This document shows, one piece after another, positions 1 through 12,613 of a DNA stretch of 64,000 nt (its first letter is position 1; the number at the start of each line of letters is the position of its first letter). The notes below the pieces were generated by a model. It did not search any database. It was not told the origin of the DNA and saw only the letters and a program-made list of their open reading frames with translations. The position numbers were made by a program, and so were the translations under genes. Source of the stretch: Apodospora peruviana (Eukaryota > Ascomycota > Sordariomycetes > Sordariales > Lasiosphaeriaceae); assembly GCA_033439685.1 (NCBI GenBank), contig JAUEDM010000001.1, positions 2,046,001-2,110,000 of the forward strand, read 5' to 3'.

Positions 1-657
1 CTCTGATATATGTGATTCCCATCATTTCATTTCAGCATCTCGCTGCCACATTCAAATTTGTGGAACAGCAAGATCATGGAATGAGGGCATCGTCTTCTAG
101 AATGTCTCGGCCAGGAAATTCAACAAGAAGTCGGGCATCAATGGAAAACAGCCTCACTGCTGTTGTTGTTGATTAGGTAACCGGCCCTGCTAAGGAACCC
201 ACCATTCAGCTTCACCGCCTTCCCACCTTATCAAGGCCCACATATATCAAAGCGCACGTGCCACATGGCGGGGAAAATAGTCCATCGACTTTTCGTCGAG
301 ACCCACACCCAGCCAGTTTTCTCCGATAAGCTCGAACTTTTATTTATCGGTCGCGGGCGGAAGACAGACAGACTGTCGGCGAATAACTTACTACGACTGA
401 CTGCTGCCGGTGCCGCACAACAGTGAATTATTTCCTGTTGTCCTTCTCTCCTAATAACGGAGAAAGAATGCCTAGTCGAATACCATCTGCCAACCCACCT
501 CGCCGTCACATCCATCCTTAACTCCCGTCATATTGATCCTGGTGCACCCTCGCCGCCCACTGCAAAGTACGCCAACACCATAAACAGCGGCCACCACAAG
601 TCGACAGCCGGCGAAGCACCGACGATATTCAAGTGCAGTTGACACTAGTCAACCAAG
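1..657. other. 5' flank of rrn3, no gene seen
   Basis: I see no credible coding region here. The last 150 bases, rich in CA and C, look like an rrn3 leader and lead directly into its ATG. The open frames present are short and show no family features. Confidence 0.5.
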
Positions 658-2824
658 ATGACGACACTTACGCCCACGCCGCGGCGGCAGATGGCGCCGC
701 CGTCTAGCGGAATGTCTACCATCAAACCGATTCTCAAGACCAAGTCCGTCCTCGGTCCGAAACGGAGACGAGACGACGATGACGACGATGGAACCGATCC
801 CGAGCTCGCTAGCCCGACGAAGAAGAGGAGGAAAACGGTCATGTTTAACGAAGAGCTCAACATGGTCAAGGACATCAGCAGCAAGACCCTGGAGGATGCG
901 AAACGGGAAGTGAAGCAAGCGCTCGAGGGACACGCGCGGGGCGACGACGAAGATTACGACAACTTGAAGGACGTTTTCGCACCAAGCAGGAGGCAGCCGA
1001 AATCATATCAGTCAGACGAGGACGACGACGAAAGCAACGACTATGAGCACGCACCGAAACCGCAAGATCTGATAATCTACGTTGTCGCGCTGACGAGCCA
1101 CGTCACTTTGCTGGGGAGGTCATGTTCGGGTCTCATCAAGGCGGTCCTCAAATGCAGCTGGCTCGACAGGGACGACAGTTTCGCGCGGGCATACATCCAG
1201 CTTCTGGCGGCGCTTTCGTCGGTGCAGGCCTCCTTTTTTACGCAGATCCTGTCCATGATGGTCGACAGGTTTACCGAACCTGGCGGGACGCCGTCCACGG
1301 CTGTACCAGGGTTCCCGCCCGTCGACAGCGAGACGAAAAAGACGCGGCTACATCTCGGGTTGAAATATCTGCTCCAGCTGTTCCCGGCGGGGGGGCACAT
1401 GATGCTGAATCTGATCTCGCAAAAGTTTCCGTACACCGAGGACTCGAAGGCGACGCACATGGAGTACATCGACCACCTGTTGCGGCTCAAGGATGAGCGG
1501 CCGGAGCTGGAGCGGGATATCATGGAGTTGATTTTGTCGAGGCTGGTGAAGCTGGATGTGGAGATGACGCTCGATCTGGACAACGGCGACGACGCGACGA
1601 CGAGGGCGGTCATGCGCCAGCTGGAGGCCGAGCCGTCGGACGCTAAGGGCGATGACGGCGAGGATGCCGAGAGCGAGACGAGCTCGGTGATCAGTGACGA
1701 TTTCGACGATGCCGACGAGCAGACCAAGCGGGTTCTGCTGATCAAGAGCAAGCTAGAGACGATGGATTCGATTATGGACCTGTTGTTTGGGATCTATTCG
1801 CCGATCTTTGAGAACCCCGAAAGTGAGCGGGCGGTTGAGACATTCCAGGATTTGTTGAGCGATTTCTCGAATGTTATCCTGCCGCATCTCAAATCTCGTC
1901 ATACCCAATATCTGCTCTTTAAATTCGCCTCAAAATCTCCGCAGCTCATGGAGATGTTTATTGGCACGCTGTTCAATATTGCGTTCGAATCCAACAGAGC
2001 ACCGGTCGTCAAGCAAGCCGCCGTTGCTTACCTCGCGAGCTTCACCGCCAGGGGGGCAAGGGTGGAGAGCAAGCAGGTCCAGACGGTTGCAAGAACATTC
2101 CTCGACTATATTGAGCACTATCGGGCTACACATAAAAACTGTCGCGGCCCCGATGTGCGAAAGTATAGCCAGTATTATGCGTACTTCCAGGGGTTGCTTT
2201 ACATCTTTTGCTTCCGATGGAGAGAACTAATCGACCGGGATTTGCTTCCGCTCAACGTCGAGTGGGATGATCCGGCCTCCTTCATTGGACAGGACCTACC
2301 TTGGATGGACGGACTGAGGACTAGGTTGCGGGACAATATCGCCAGCAAGCTGAATCCGCTGAAGTGCTGCTCGCCGGTAATTGTTGACGAGTTTGCGAGG
2401 TTGTCGCATCATCTGCGGCTGATGTATATGTATGTTCTTACCTCCTTGCTTTTTGCGTTATTGCGTTTTCATGTACTGACAGATCATGATTTTGGATTAT
2501 AGATACCCGCAAATCGAAAAGAACAAGAATGTACAGCTGTCGCAGTTCTTCACGGGCAGCTATGCCACGGGCGGCGCGTTGCGTGACACGGGGTTCGAGT
2601 TCGACAATGAGAAGTGGACGCACCTTGAGGCCTGCTTTCCGTTTGACCCGTTCCAGCTGCCGCTGGCGAAGAAATGGCTCGATCTGGAGAATAACTACGT
2701 TACTTGGCAGCCGATGGCGGTGCTCAATAGGGATGATGATGGGGAGGACGACGAGAGCGAGGCGGATGACGACAAGCAGAGTGTGCTGGAGGATACGGCT
2801 ACCGACGATGAGACGGGCTGCTGA
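658..2824 (+). CDS. rrn3: RNA polymerase I-specific initiation factor RRN3
   Basis: RRN3/TIF-IA bridges RNA polymerase I and the core factor at rDNA promoters in the nucleolus. I read two exons, 658-2429 and 2503-2824, giving 697 aa. The intron (2430-2502, 73 nt) has a GTATGT donor and a TATAG acceptor, and the junction reads LMYIYPQIEKNK, restoring the conserved YPQIE segment. Family hallmarks are the helical repeat core beginning near residue 140 (LTSHVTLLGRSCSGLI), the motif CRGPDVRKYSQYYAYFQG, and the C-terminal FFPFDPF-like segment (here CFPFDPFQLP). An acidic/basic N-terminal region (DDDDDDGTDPE, KKRRKT) and an acidic Ser/Glu loop near residues 325-355 are typical of fungal RRN3 and are likely phosphorylation-rich. 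The start is the first ATG of the open frame, after a leader-like stretch. The identification is from family recognition and is firm; the intron is inferred. Confidence 0.93.
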
Positions 2825-5800
2825 TTCTCGTGTTGTGGGACTTGTGAGCGGAATTGGGCGTGTTCCTCCTGAGGTGGGAAACGGAGTCGATGCTATCTCT
2901 CCGACTGATCAGCGAATTTTCTTACCTTGTTTGTTTGTTTTGATTTGAGAAATGGTGGTGGTACCATGGCGGCACCTCGCTCTACACCTCTACTATTACT
3001 ACCACCATGGGGCGGAAAAGGGATTCTCACATGCATATTCCCATATAGCGGCTCAGGAGTTTGGAATCTGGTGTTTTTCGTGTATTCTTTATATTTTCAA
3101 CCTTGGGGGCAACGCATGGATGGAATCACGGATCACAGGTAGTGTCTACCGATTTTTCTTCTTGCGGTTCGTAGGTCAGTCAGGTCAGGCAGCTGCATAG
3201 CGTATTGGTAGCATTGAAATCATCGTCATTATGTTACTACTCTTGGTGCGTTCTGTGGGTAGGATTGTGAAGTGTGATAGATGTGTGGGGAGGGGGGAGG
3301 TGTTTGTCTTTTGATCCCACAGTTTGACTTGAAAGGAGGTGGGAAGATGTGTGGAGTTAATCAGAGCTGGGGTATCAAGACGGATGATGTCCTACAGTTG
3401 GATGATCCAGTCCAGAATGACTGACTTGGTTGTCTGAAGATACGGTACAGGTGTGCGTACACGTACATCATTCCACGGTAATAGTTTACTGTCCAGTCCA
3501 TACTCGTACATGCCCTGTATGAGGCTTTATCAGGGCCCTTGGATATGTACGCATTGTACATACCTTACCGTGTTAACCGAGTTTCAATCCCCCGAAGTTG
3601 ATCATGTGAGAAAGTATTTGACCGCGCCCCTGTTGCTTGTACCAGGTGTAAACTATTTACCGTGGAATGGTGTAGTACGTACCACAGTCTCGTGAATCAG
3701 GTTGGCCTGGCCTGGTTCGATAGACGCTGGCTGGCTTGATCACGTCTCAGACTTCTTTTGAACAAGATCGTTCAAGACGGGAATTAGTTGATCCCATTAT
3801 CTTCTAGATACTTTGGATGTCTACAAACCTTTTTGCTATTCCGGTCCGATTCATGGTTACCGGCAGTCGATCGGTCGGCATAGCTTGCAGAGGGCGGTTA
3901 GGGTCTAAGAATAGGTAGCTACCTAGGTGAGGCACCCTTGGGCTATAATATTTGTGTTATCTCTACCAAAGGTACCGAAGGTTAGTGGGCCCCCTGAGCT
4001 GCTACAACTGGTTCTGTGCGGCGGTGTGCGTGTTGAAGGGTAAGTAGCTATGGGACTCGTCTGAATTAGATCTCCAGTAACCACCTACCTACCTAGGTAG
4101 TCACTGGCGGTTCGTGACGATGGCGCAGCGAAACTCACTCATTATGAACGTGGTTTGATATAGTTGTGACTAGGTACCTACATAGGTACCTTGCGTTGTT
4201 CGAGGTTCTATTTAGATGATCACACACACTCGCCACCTTTGAGTAGATATATACACGAGTGTTTCTGTTCTGGCGGGATCATTAAGATGTTTGACGTAGC
4301 CGCGTGGTGGTGGGTTGAACGAGAATAGAATAGCAAATAATAATTGAAACGTAGCTATGCATACAGACACGACAAGAGTAAATGTCGTAGCAGAAGATAT
4401 GACAAAAGGCCGGTGGCATAGTTCGAAGGGATTGGTTGACTCGCCAAATGATCTTCTCTCCAGACGCCGCAACCACTAGACCTGTCTATCACACCAATAT
4501 GTGGCCCCGTACTATTTATTCTTTGTTAATAGGATCATTAAGACTCAGTCACCGACCTCGTTGCACGACAATGTCACATCTCTTGGATATACCTACCTAG
4601 GTTGTACAAAGGCAAAGAGACACAATTATCGATGAGAGATCACACACAACCAACCCCCAAGGCAACAGCATTTTACAAACAAACGAAGATCACGACCCCA
4701 TCTAGTCAACTACGATTCCTCATCTCTCCCCTGTCCGCGACGACGATGACTCCCGAGTCTCCCGTTGCTTGCTTGCTCGCTCAGGCTATCTGTCAGGGGA
4801 TTGGGGCCGGGGATGGACAAACCGAACCGCCAAGGGGTTGGTTGGGAAGGATTTTTCGTTGGCATACATTGGTAGACTGAGTGACTGCTGTGCCTTTTGT
4901 CCATGAATGAGTATAGTGTATGAGGTGGACATACGGTGCTGCCTACCTTACCTTACCTTACCTTTATGGAGCCATCCATGTTATGTACGGTACTTTGACA
5001 CCTACCTCTTCCTCTCCTAGGTCTGCCTTGTCAAAGCAAAGGGACAATACTGCACGCACCACCACCACGTGCGTGTGGCCTACCTGTGCCGTGGTTGTGT
5101 TGTTGTTGTGCCACCGGGGAGTTTAATATCTGGCAGCAGCCCCATCACGGTGACACTGACACGCCCCGCCAAGACAGCGGCGGTTGAGCAAGTAGGAGGC
5201 GGTAGTAATGGTGGTAGGTAAGAAAAACCCGGCGGTGTGGTTTTTCGGATGGGATCCCGTGTGGTGGTGATGGGTGGTGTGAAGGATCCAGCGGGAAGGT
5301 AAGGTTGTCTCTTTTGTTAAGCGCCGCGCATGCATTTGTCTCACTCAACTCACGCGTGGTCTCTATTTGTGTTGTGTGTGTGTAGTCTAGAAGAAATCCG
5401 GGGTTGTTCTAGCCTATGGCCCCCCTACCCCCTTATTCTCAACTTCTCTTGCCGTGGGTGAGAACTTACCTACCTTAGGTATGTTTGTTGCTTGCTTTCT
5501 TGTATGTCTCGTCTGTATCTATGGAATTAGTTGTCGGATATAATTGATGCTGTCGTAGTGCATATCCAGCTGCCTAGATAGGTAGGTACTTAATAAGTGG
5601 ATAGTTGTTAGCCTTGTGGTTGTGGTGGACTGACTACCTACTACCTCGAATTGCTTGTTGTTCGTCTTCCATCTCCCCGTGTTGCTGCAACCTGCGTTGT
5701 GGCTGTCCAGGTTCAAAATCCGCCTGCAGGTACTGTTCCTCAATTAGATCCCACGAGACGTGGTCTGAATTTTTAATTTTTTCGGGCCTGCCGTAAGCTA

Positions 5801-7179
5801 GTCGACTTTTTTGTCTGTTTACTTTCTTCTGTCTTGTCATCTTACCCCCTGGGGAGGAGGGTGTTGGAATGGAGTCGGGGCTGCCGTGATGCATCCTCCT
5901 TTGTTGTTGTTAACAACTCCTGAAAGCTAGGTACTCAGGGACGTCTACAGAGGATTGTGGTGGGTAATTCCGTTGGGTACCTGACCTAAGTAGATACCTT
6001 AGCTTCATAGTTAGACTTGGTTTGTAAGTCTCGGGCATACCGTGATTGATCTCCGTCTTCCTTTGGCCCCATTTCGAAACGCTACCTAAGAACGCCACCA
6101 AAAGGATTCCTCAAACCTCAATGTTTATTGGTGTGCGTACGCCATTGATTCCATTCCAAACGGTTACGCACCTAAGTTGATTTTCTGGTAATCGCCATTA
6201 ATCCCCAGGGAGGGGCTTGGTGTGATCAAATGGCAACTTCCGAACTTGGTGATGTTACACAGGGCAGGGAATTAATTGCATGCCCTTTTGCAGATCCCCG
6301 CCAGCTTCCTCCTAATAAAATTCAAATTCACGGCGTGTGACTCCCGCCATTTTGGCCCCCGGGCCCGAGCTGGCAACCGAACCAAGCGGATGCCGCTGCG
6401 GTCTTGGCCTTTGGTGCCTGGCCGCCTGCGGATGCACCTGCCGTCGTAGAACGGCCCACAGGAGGATGTGTGTGGTTACGAAACATCCAATGATCTACGC
6501 ACCACGACTTCTTTGGGGTCAACATACCCTGGCCCTTCGCTACGGATAGACCCTTAAGCTAAGGTATGATATGATAATTAGGCGCGCTTAGTATACTCCT
6601 TTCCAGGATGGAAATGCAGACCAGAGCGTAAGGCGGAGGCGAGGTAAGTTTGAATGTGAAACCAAGCCAACTGTCGTGTCGCCTGTCGCCGATTTCTATC
6701 GGGACAGTCACAGCATCTTAAGATGAGATTCTTCAGCTATACCCTAGACTTAGGTGTGAGGCGAGGCGAGGCGGTAGGACGGGCCTGGTTGCGTCTTCAA
6801 GATGAACAAAGCTTCAACGAGTTGGAATCATTGATTTCCGAGTTTGTCAATGACTTCAGTTTTACCGGCCCAGCTGGCTTTCAGAGAAGGCCTTCTTAAA
6901 CTGCCTCGACTGCACTGCCGGCTTCACCACCTTCCGAGATGTCTTGTCCATCAGAGATCCATTCCTCAATGCTAGGCAGGGGACGATCCAGTCTCGCCAT
7001 TCATTCCCATCTCTTGTCACCACCCAAGTTTTACTATCTGTTTCTTGTTGCGCCTTTGTCCAACCGCCCGGGACTTTTGTTTCCCGACTTATCAGCCCCG
7101 CTTCCGGCAGCTTGGCCCGAACGGAGCGGCCCGGAACGGAAATCATCTGTTAGTGCACGATACCGGGGTCAGCAACAAG
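2825..7179. other. 4.3 kb gene-poor intergenic region
   Basis: No open frame here resembles a known family, and the longest ones lack codon regularity. The region carries many short words related to TACCTAGGTA, for example at 3911-3929, 4082-4100, 4171-4191, 4590-4602, 4942-4964, 5465-5482 and 5569-5590. It probably holds the rrn3 3' UTR and the distal promoter of the downstream bZIP gene. I see no tRNA, rRNA or transposon ends. Confidence 0.5.
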
Positions 7180-9722
7180 ATGGACCCAAACCAGCGGTAT
7201 CCATACTACCGGCACCAGCAGGAGGAAGAATACCCGGAAGAAGATGAATATGGATACGACTACCAAGACCCCAGTCACCAGCGGCCGTCATTTGAATCGT
7301 ATTGGAAAAGGTCCAAGGAAGAAGACATGAGTGCATCATCAAGCGGCCCGAGAAACATCAGATTCGTGGAGACGTCAATTCCGGCGACAACAAGTAGCGG
7401 CGGGTATGGTTACGGGAGTACATCAACGGCGGGCGGCGGATATGGGTCTAGTTCCGGATACGGGTCCGGATCGGGGATGGATGCGGGAGTGGGGCCGATG
7501 GACGCCGGGTACGGACCGGGTCCGGGATCAGTGACCAGTGCGGGCGGCACAGAAGGTGAATTCCTTTTTCAATCCAACCTTGCAACAAACACCTGAAACA
7601 CTTTACCACTCGTGCCACTGTACCTAACCTTTCTCCTTTATTACTTTCATCACGATTGTCACTTTCAATTAATTTGCCTTTGTCTTGTTCGCATTGTTCC
7701 CTATCCTTTTCCTCGCACTCTTCCCCGCTCCAGTTCGTCCAAAATCATCTGCCATCAGCCAAGCCGCCTTACACATCACCGCACACTTTTACCTTAAATC
7801 GACCCCAAAGATTTGTCACGGCTCGGACCTCCAGCCTTTAATTCCCAAGTGGCGTCGTACAGAGGCAGCCAAGCGTCATCACGACCAACCGTTTGAAGCA
7901 GAAAAGCTACCTGTCTGCCAATCAAGCTAGCGACCGGTGCAATTGAAGCTTCATGGCTTGCATCGTGCAGTCGTGGAGTTGACTAATTGACCGACATCTA
8001 TCTTGGCTTTGTTTGTTTTGGGTTGGCATACCGAATCAACTTCGGGCGGAGAAGTCGAAACCCGGGTCACCAAGAGTTTGGGTTGCCGTATATAGGCTGC
8101 TTCGTGGTTTGGAATCGGCTCGCCTTGCTACTTATTGCCTGCCGCCCTCTCTGTGCCACTATCCATCCCTCGGTCATCGGACTGACATTGTCTATCATAA
8201 TCCTTTTCGTCATCTACAAAGATCTCATCTATCCTCCCCTTTCTGCATTCTCCTGAACCCCCATTCCTCATTTCACGCCTCAACCACAATCATGCTCTTT
8301 AAAATATACAGAAAGCTAAGAATTGGCCCTCCCGGAGGGTACCAAGACCCAGGTGAAGGTTCCTCGTCCTCGGCCAGGACACCTCAGGACAAAGCCCAGC
8401 TCCGCCGCGCGCAGGTCAGGAAGGCGCAGATTCAGCATCGTCAGCGGAAAGCAAACTACGTCAAGCAGCTCGAGCAGGACGTCGCCCACATCCGCGACAT
8501 GATTACGACGGAACAGCACGAGGTCCAGATCCTGCGGGACGAGAACGATGTCATGAGGACAGCAATGGGAATTCAGAGCAGCTCCTCCGGCGGCAGCAGT
8601 CTACTTCCAATGGGAAGCTCCGATATTCATCCCGGCGTCACGCCTTCGCCGTACGGCGGCAGCAGCAGCACAACCCAAGACCTCGATTACATCAGCATGT
8701 CTCTTGCGCTCGACGACGTGATGAATCGTCCTGCCTACCGGATCAGTGGGTCCTCGGCAGCCTCAGGATCGCCGAGTTACTACCCGACGTCTTCTACGTC
8801 GCCGGATTTGGACTCCTTACTGGGACCCTCACCCTCTCGTGGGCTGCCAGCGGCTGGCACCACCACCATGCCCCCGCCCCTGCCGGACATGACGTCCGAG
8901 CAGACGCAGCAGGCCATCAACTTTATTCTCGCGTATGAGCAAGATTCTCATCATTCTTCATAAGCTGCTTGCCAACCACTTACTTTCAACCTTGAGGCCA
9001 TCATCTACTCTACTTGCCTCTCATTTACCCCGTCTATCTCGATTCTCTCTTTTCCGGCAAAAAAAAACCATGTTTTCGGCTTTTTTCTTTTCTTTTTAGA
9101 TTTTCCTTTACATATTTTTTTGACTTCTAACGCGTCTAGCTTGTCCCTTATTAGACTTGAGCACGTCTGCTGGGACCACTTCCGGTTCACGGATTTCCAG
9201 CCCGCCACCAACACCCCGGGAACCCGGTTCCGAGCGTCGGGACACACGATGATGGCCACGTCGCTGGCCCTCCGCGGCGCACCTGAACAAGTATTCGAGT
9301 CTGTGGGACGCACAAAGGCCAACCTGCTCTGGTCGAACAGGCGGGCGAACCCGGTGCCCGAGGACATGACCACGGACTGGCAGGCGTCGGGCCTGACTCT
9401 TACATCACTTTATGGGCTGGCGTGCTCGATCAGCGACGCGGATCTGGAGATCACCCCGGTGCAGGCGTGGTTCGAGCTGGCGGCGTGCTGGCCGATGGCG
9501 GTGTTGTTGAGAGGCGATGTGCTGGATCGGTTGAAGAAGGAGTTTGTGGGTGTGGTCAGGTGTCCGCATTACGGGGCGCAGATCGAGCGCGGCGCGTACG
9601 AGAGTATTGTTGAAAGGGTGCTCGGGCCCGAGGTGGATGCTTTGTTGGCTGAGGATGTCTTGAAGCTGGATTCCGCGCGGGTTGACAGCGGCATGGGTCA
9701 GCAGATTGGGCTGGCGGTGTAG
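7180..9722 (+). CDS. Atypical bZIP transcription factor
   Basis: A nuclear DNA-binding regulator, target unknown. The core is secure: exon 8292(or 8338)-8932 joined to 9155-9722. The intron 8933-9154 (GTATGA donor, TTAG acceptor) restores INFILALEHVCWDHF. The basic region is near residues 144-165 (RRAQVRKAQIQHRQRK), followed by YVKQLEQDVAHIRDMI as leucine-zipper-like coil. The N-x7-R signature of ordinary bZIPs appears as V-x7-R. The 5' end is uncertain. Model A adds exon 7180-7555 (125 codons, acidic start then Gly/Tyr/Ser-rich), spliced by GTGAAT to a weak GAG acceptor at 8337, giving 512 aa. Model B starts at ATG 8292 after a pyrimidine-rich leader, giving 402 aa. Both keep frame. The 7180 exon has protein-like composition, so I give the longer span, but the 782-nt intron would be long for this genome. 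Confidence 0.7.
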
Positions 9723-11339
9723 CAGTGTAGGATTTGAGAGGGATCTTTTCGGTCGCTTCTGTTTCCTCTGTTCTTTCGGTCTTTCGGTTCCTTCGTTTGT
9801 ATTTGCAGATTGGTTTATTGAAGTGTTTGATTACGGCGGATTTCTATTCTTCTTTTTCCATTCCCTTTTTCTTTTTGTCATTGGGCACATTTGCTATCAC
9901 GGTTCAAAGCATCGCTGCCTACATTCATTGATTCTGTCTCTTCTGTCTGTTGTTTCTTTCTTCTGTATCACTATCGGGCACGGGGTTCGAGGGTACTTTG
10001 GGGATTTATGAGATATGATATGACACATGGGACATCACATAGACACTTGATTGGAATCATGGAATCATTTTTTTTTTTCAAGTTGGGGTTCATGTTCGGA
10101 TGTTTTACAGGTCTTACGAGTTGCTGCTTTGCCCCCCCTCGGATCGGTCCCACCAGAATGCTTGTGTGAGTGGTCGACTCTGATTGGTTGCGTCCAGGGT
10201 GTCGGCGAGTTGTGGTTTGGAATCAATGATTTCCCGATTCGGGCCTTGGAGGAAACTTCAGGAGGGAGAGAGGGCAACTTTTTGCGGCTCCAAACGAACG
10301 ATCTGTCCGGCTTGCTGCAAGCAGTGAGCAGCAGCCAGAGATGCGATCCTGATCGACAGATGGGCCCAGATGATCTGAGTCTGCCTTGTCACTGGAATTT
10401 GTCGCTTGGGTCAAAGTCGCGTTCGTGCTGGGGAACACAATCCCGGCTGGTAATCATCATGCTGCCACTGCAACGTTCAGTGTCAATCGCAACCGCCAGC
10501 GTTGCGACTGCAGGGCCCGTTTGGAATCATTATTTCCTCTTTGGGACTTTCGGTACTTGAGAGGATGGATACCTACCGTTTAATGTCTGCCTGAATGGAC
10601 TGAATTGGGTTTTACGTTCCTACCTCAGGTACCTATGGAAGGTATCCGTATGCCGAAGCTGACGGAATGGTGGTCATACCTTTATTTCTGCCACCAGGTG
10701 GTGGCATACACAATATTAGGGGGACTGTCAGTGTTTCTTCCCCCTGATTGGATGGTCTGTTCTGTCTCCGGGAAATCGCAGTGTAAGCCAACTACAGTAG
10801 CTCAACAGGTGCCGCTGTCAAGATAGAATGTGGTGTTTGGTGCCGCCAGCCCCCAAGAATGACCCGGGAAGGGAACCCAGCTTTGAGGTAGGGCTGTGAA
10901 CGGTAAGTTTGGAATCAGATTTATGGTGGTATTATTTCCTGATACGGAAGCGGTCTGCGCTTGTTTCCCCCGTCTAGGGTGTCATCACCGACGTTGCCCT
11001 GCATTGCCGCAATCGGGAAGACAACAGATGGAATTATGTTTTTCATGATTCAACCAAACAAAACAGTGTCCCACTGATCCGAGCGGCAGCTTAAGTCACC
11101 ATGATGACGGTAGCAACAGCAGTGTTGATGACGAAGCTGAGATGAGATGGTCAATCACTTACGAGGATGGGGTTAACATGACCGAGATACAGATAAGGGG
11201 GGTGTATAAAGGGAGCAGGTGAGTCTCAGAATATAAAATCATCCGACGCAGAAGCTGATCTGGTCGAATAGAGTGATACCTTCAACAGGATTATATCAAA
11301 CACGATCTGTCAACGATAACTTCTCCAAGGGTGTTGAAC
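9723..11339. other. Intergenic region, lactonase promoter at its right end
   Basis: About 1.6 kb with no supported gene. Poly-T tracts lie near 10068-10079. A TATA-like box at 11205-11210 belongs to the following gene. Confidence 0.5.
11205..11210 (+). promoter_or_regulatory. TATA-like box upstream of the secreted lactonase-like gene
   Basis: TATAAA lies about 130 bases before the ATG at 11340, followed by a purine-rich stretch. Position and sequence suit a core promoter; this is inferred from sequence only. Confidence 0.4.
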
Positions 11340-12613
11340 ATGAAGTTATCCCCGGCAACCCTCCTCCTGACGGTCACCGGTGTCTCGGGGGCAGCGATAT
11401 CACCTCGCCACGACGGCAAGGCATTATACTTCCTCGACAACAACCCGGCCGGAGCATCCGTCGTCGCCCTCCAGATCTCAGAGAAGGACGGCACGCTCTC
11501 AAACCCGGTCCGAACTTTCACCGGGGGCGTAGGTCTGCTTGGACTCACCGGGACAGGTGCTCCTGGGATGTCAGACACCACTTTCTCTCAGGATATCGTG
11601 GTTGTGTCAGGCAATCAACTGTTTACAGTGTCACCAGGGTCAAAGTATGTCACTTATATATTTCTCCCCCCCCCTCTCTCTTACTTTAGTTGGTCCTTTC
11701 TTCACTCTATATACTTACGCTGATCAGCACCCTCTCCGTATTCGCCATCTCCCCAACCAACCCATCCACCCTCACCCCCGTCGGAGCCCCTATTTCCACC
11801 GGCGGCGGCGACTTCCCCAACAGCGTCGCCTTCTCCCACGCCCTGCACCTCGCCTGCGTCCTCAACACCGGCGTCAAGGCGGGCGTGGCATGCTTCCACG
11901 TCGACACCCGCACCGGCGTCACACCCTCGGGCGACTTTGTTCCCTTGCCAGGCATCAACCAGGCCTCGAACCCGCCGACGGGGCCGCCCAACACGGGTTC
12001 TGACATCGTCTTCAACCCCAGCAGCACCGCGCTGTTCGTAACCGTCAAGGGCGACGGCACAAACCCGGGGTATATCTACGCTTTTCCCGTAGTCGGGGAC
12101 AAGATCTCGGCTAAAGGGGTGGTGGTATCGCGCCCGCCGGAGCTGCTGATAGATTTCTCCATCAGCTTTTTTGGGAGAGACGACACACGCGCGGTGGTCA
12201 CGGATCCTGCGTACGGGGCGTCGTTTGTTGAGGTATCCTATCCGAGCTTGGAGGTCAAGGTGACCAAGCAGGTTGTTGTCGCGAACCAGGGGGCGACCTG
12301 CTGGAGCGTGTTTTCGGAACGATTCAACGCGGTCTTCATCTTTGACGGCGGGAACCCGAATGTCACGACGCTGGATCCGGCTACGGGGGATGTCAAGTAT
12401 ACCATCGTCGGGCCGACGGGGAAGGGCGGCAGTTTCGACAGCATCGCGAGCGGCAAGTATCTATATGTGCTTCAGGGTGCGGCGGGGATCTCGGTCTTCT
12501 CGCTTGAGGGCAGCGTGGGAGCCCATAAGGTACCGAAGCTGGTGCAGAGTCTGGAACTGTCGGGCTTGGGCAGCCGGCAGGGCTGGATGGGGTTGGCCGT
12601 GTACCCTAACTAG
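11340..12613 (+). CDS. Secreted lactonase/carboxymuconate cyclase-like beta-propeller protein
   Basis: Two exons, 11340-11644 and 11728-12613, give 396 aa. The intron 11645-11727 has GTATGT and TCAG; the junction reads VSPGSNTLSVFAI. Residues 1-19 (MKLSPATLLLTVTGVSGAA) form a signal peptide, so the product is probably secreted. The rest resembles the fungal extracellular lactonase (seven-bladed propeller, 3-carboxy-cis,cis-muconate lactonizing-like) family: repeated blade segments such as GGDFPNSVAFSHALHLACV, GSDIVFNPSSTALFVTVKG and ATCWSVFSERFNAVFI. The last ends in the 'GGSFDSIASGKYLYVLQG' and final 'GWMGLAVYPN' blades typical of these proteins. Substrate is unknown, and many family members have no demonstrated enzyme activity. 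A TATA-like box lies 130 bases upstream. Neighbours give no pathway context. The family assignment is from recognition and moderately sure. Confidence 0.8.

Noticed and set aside
645..933. Minus-strand open frames overlapping the rrn3 start
   Set aside because: They are antisense shadows of the rrn3 exon with no family features.
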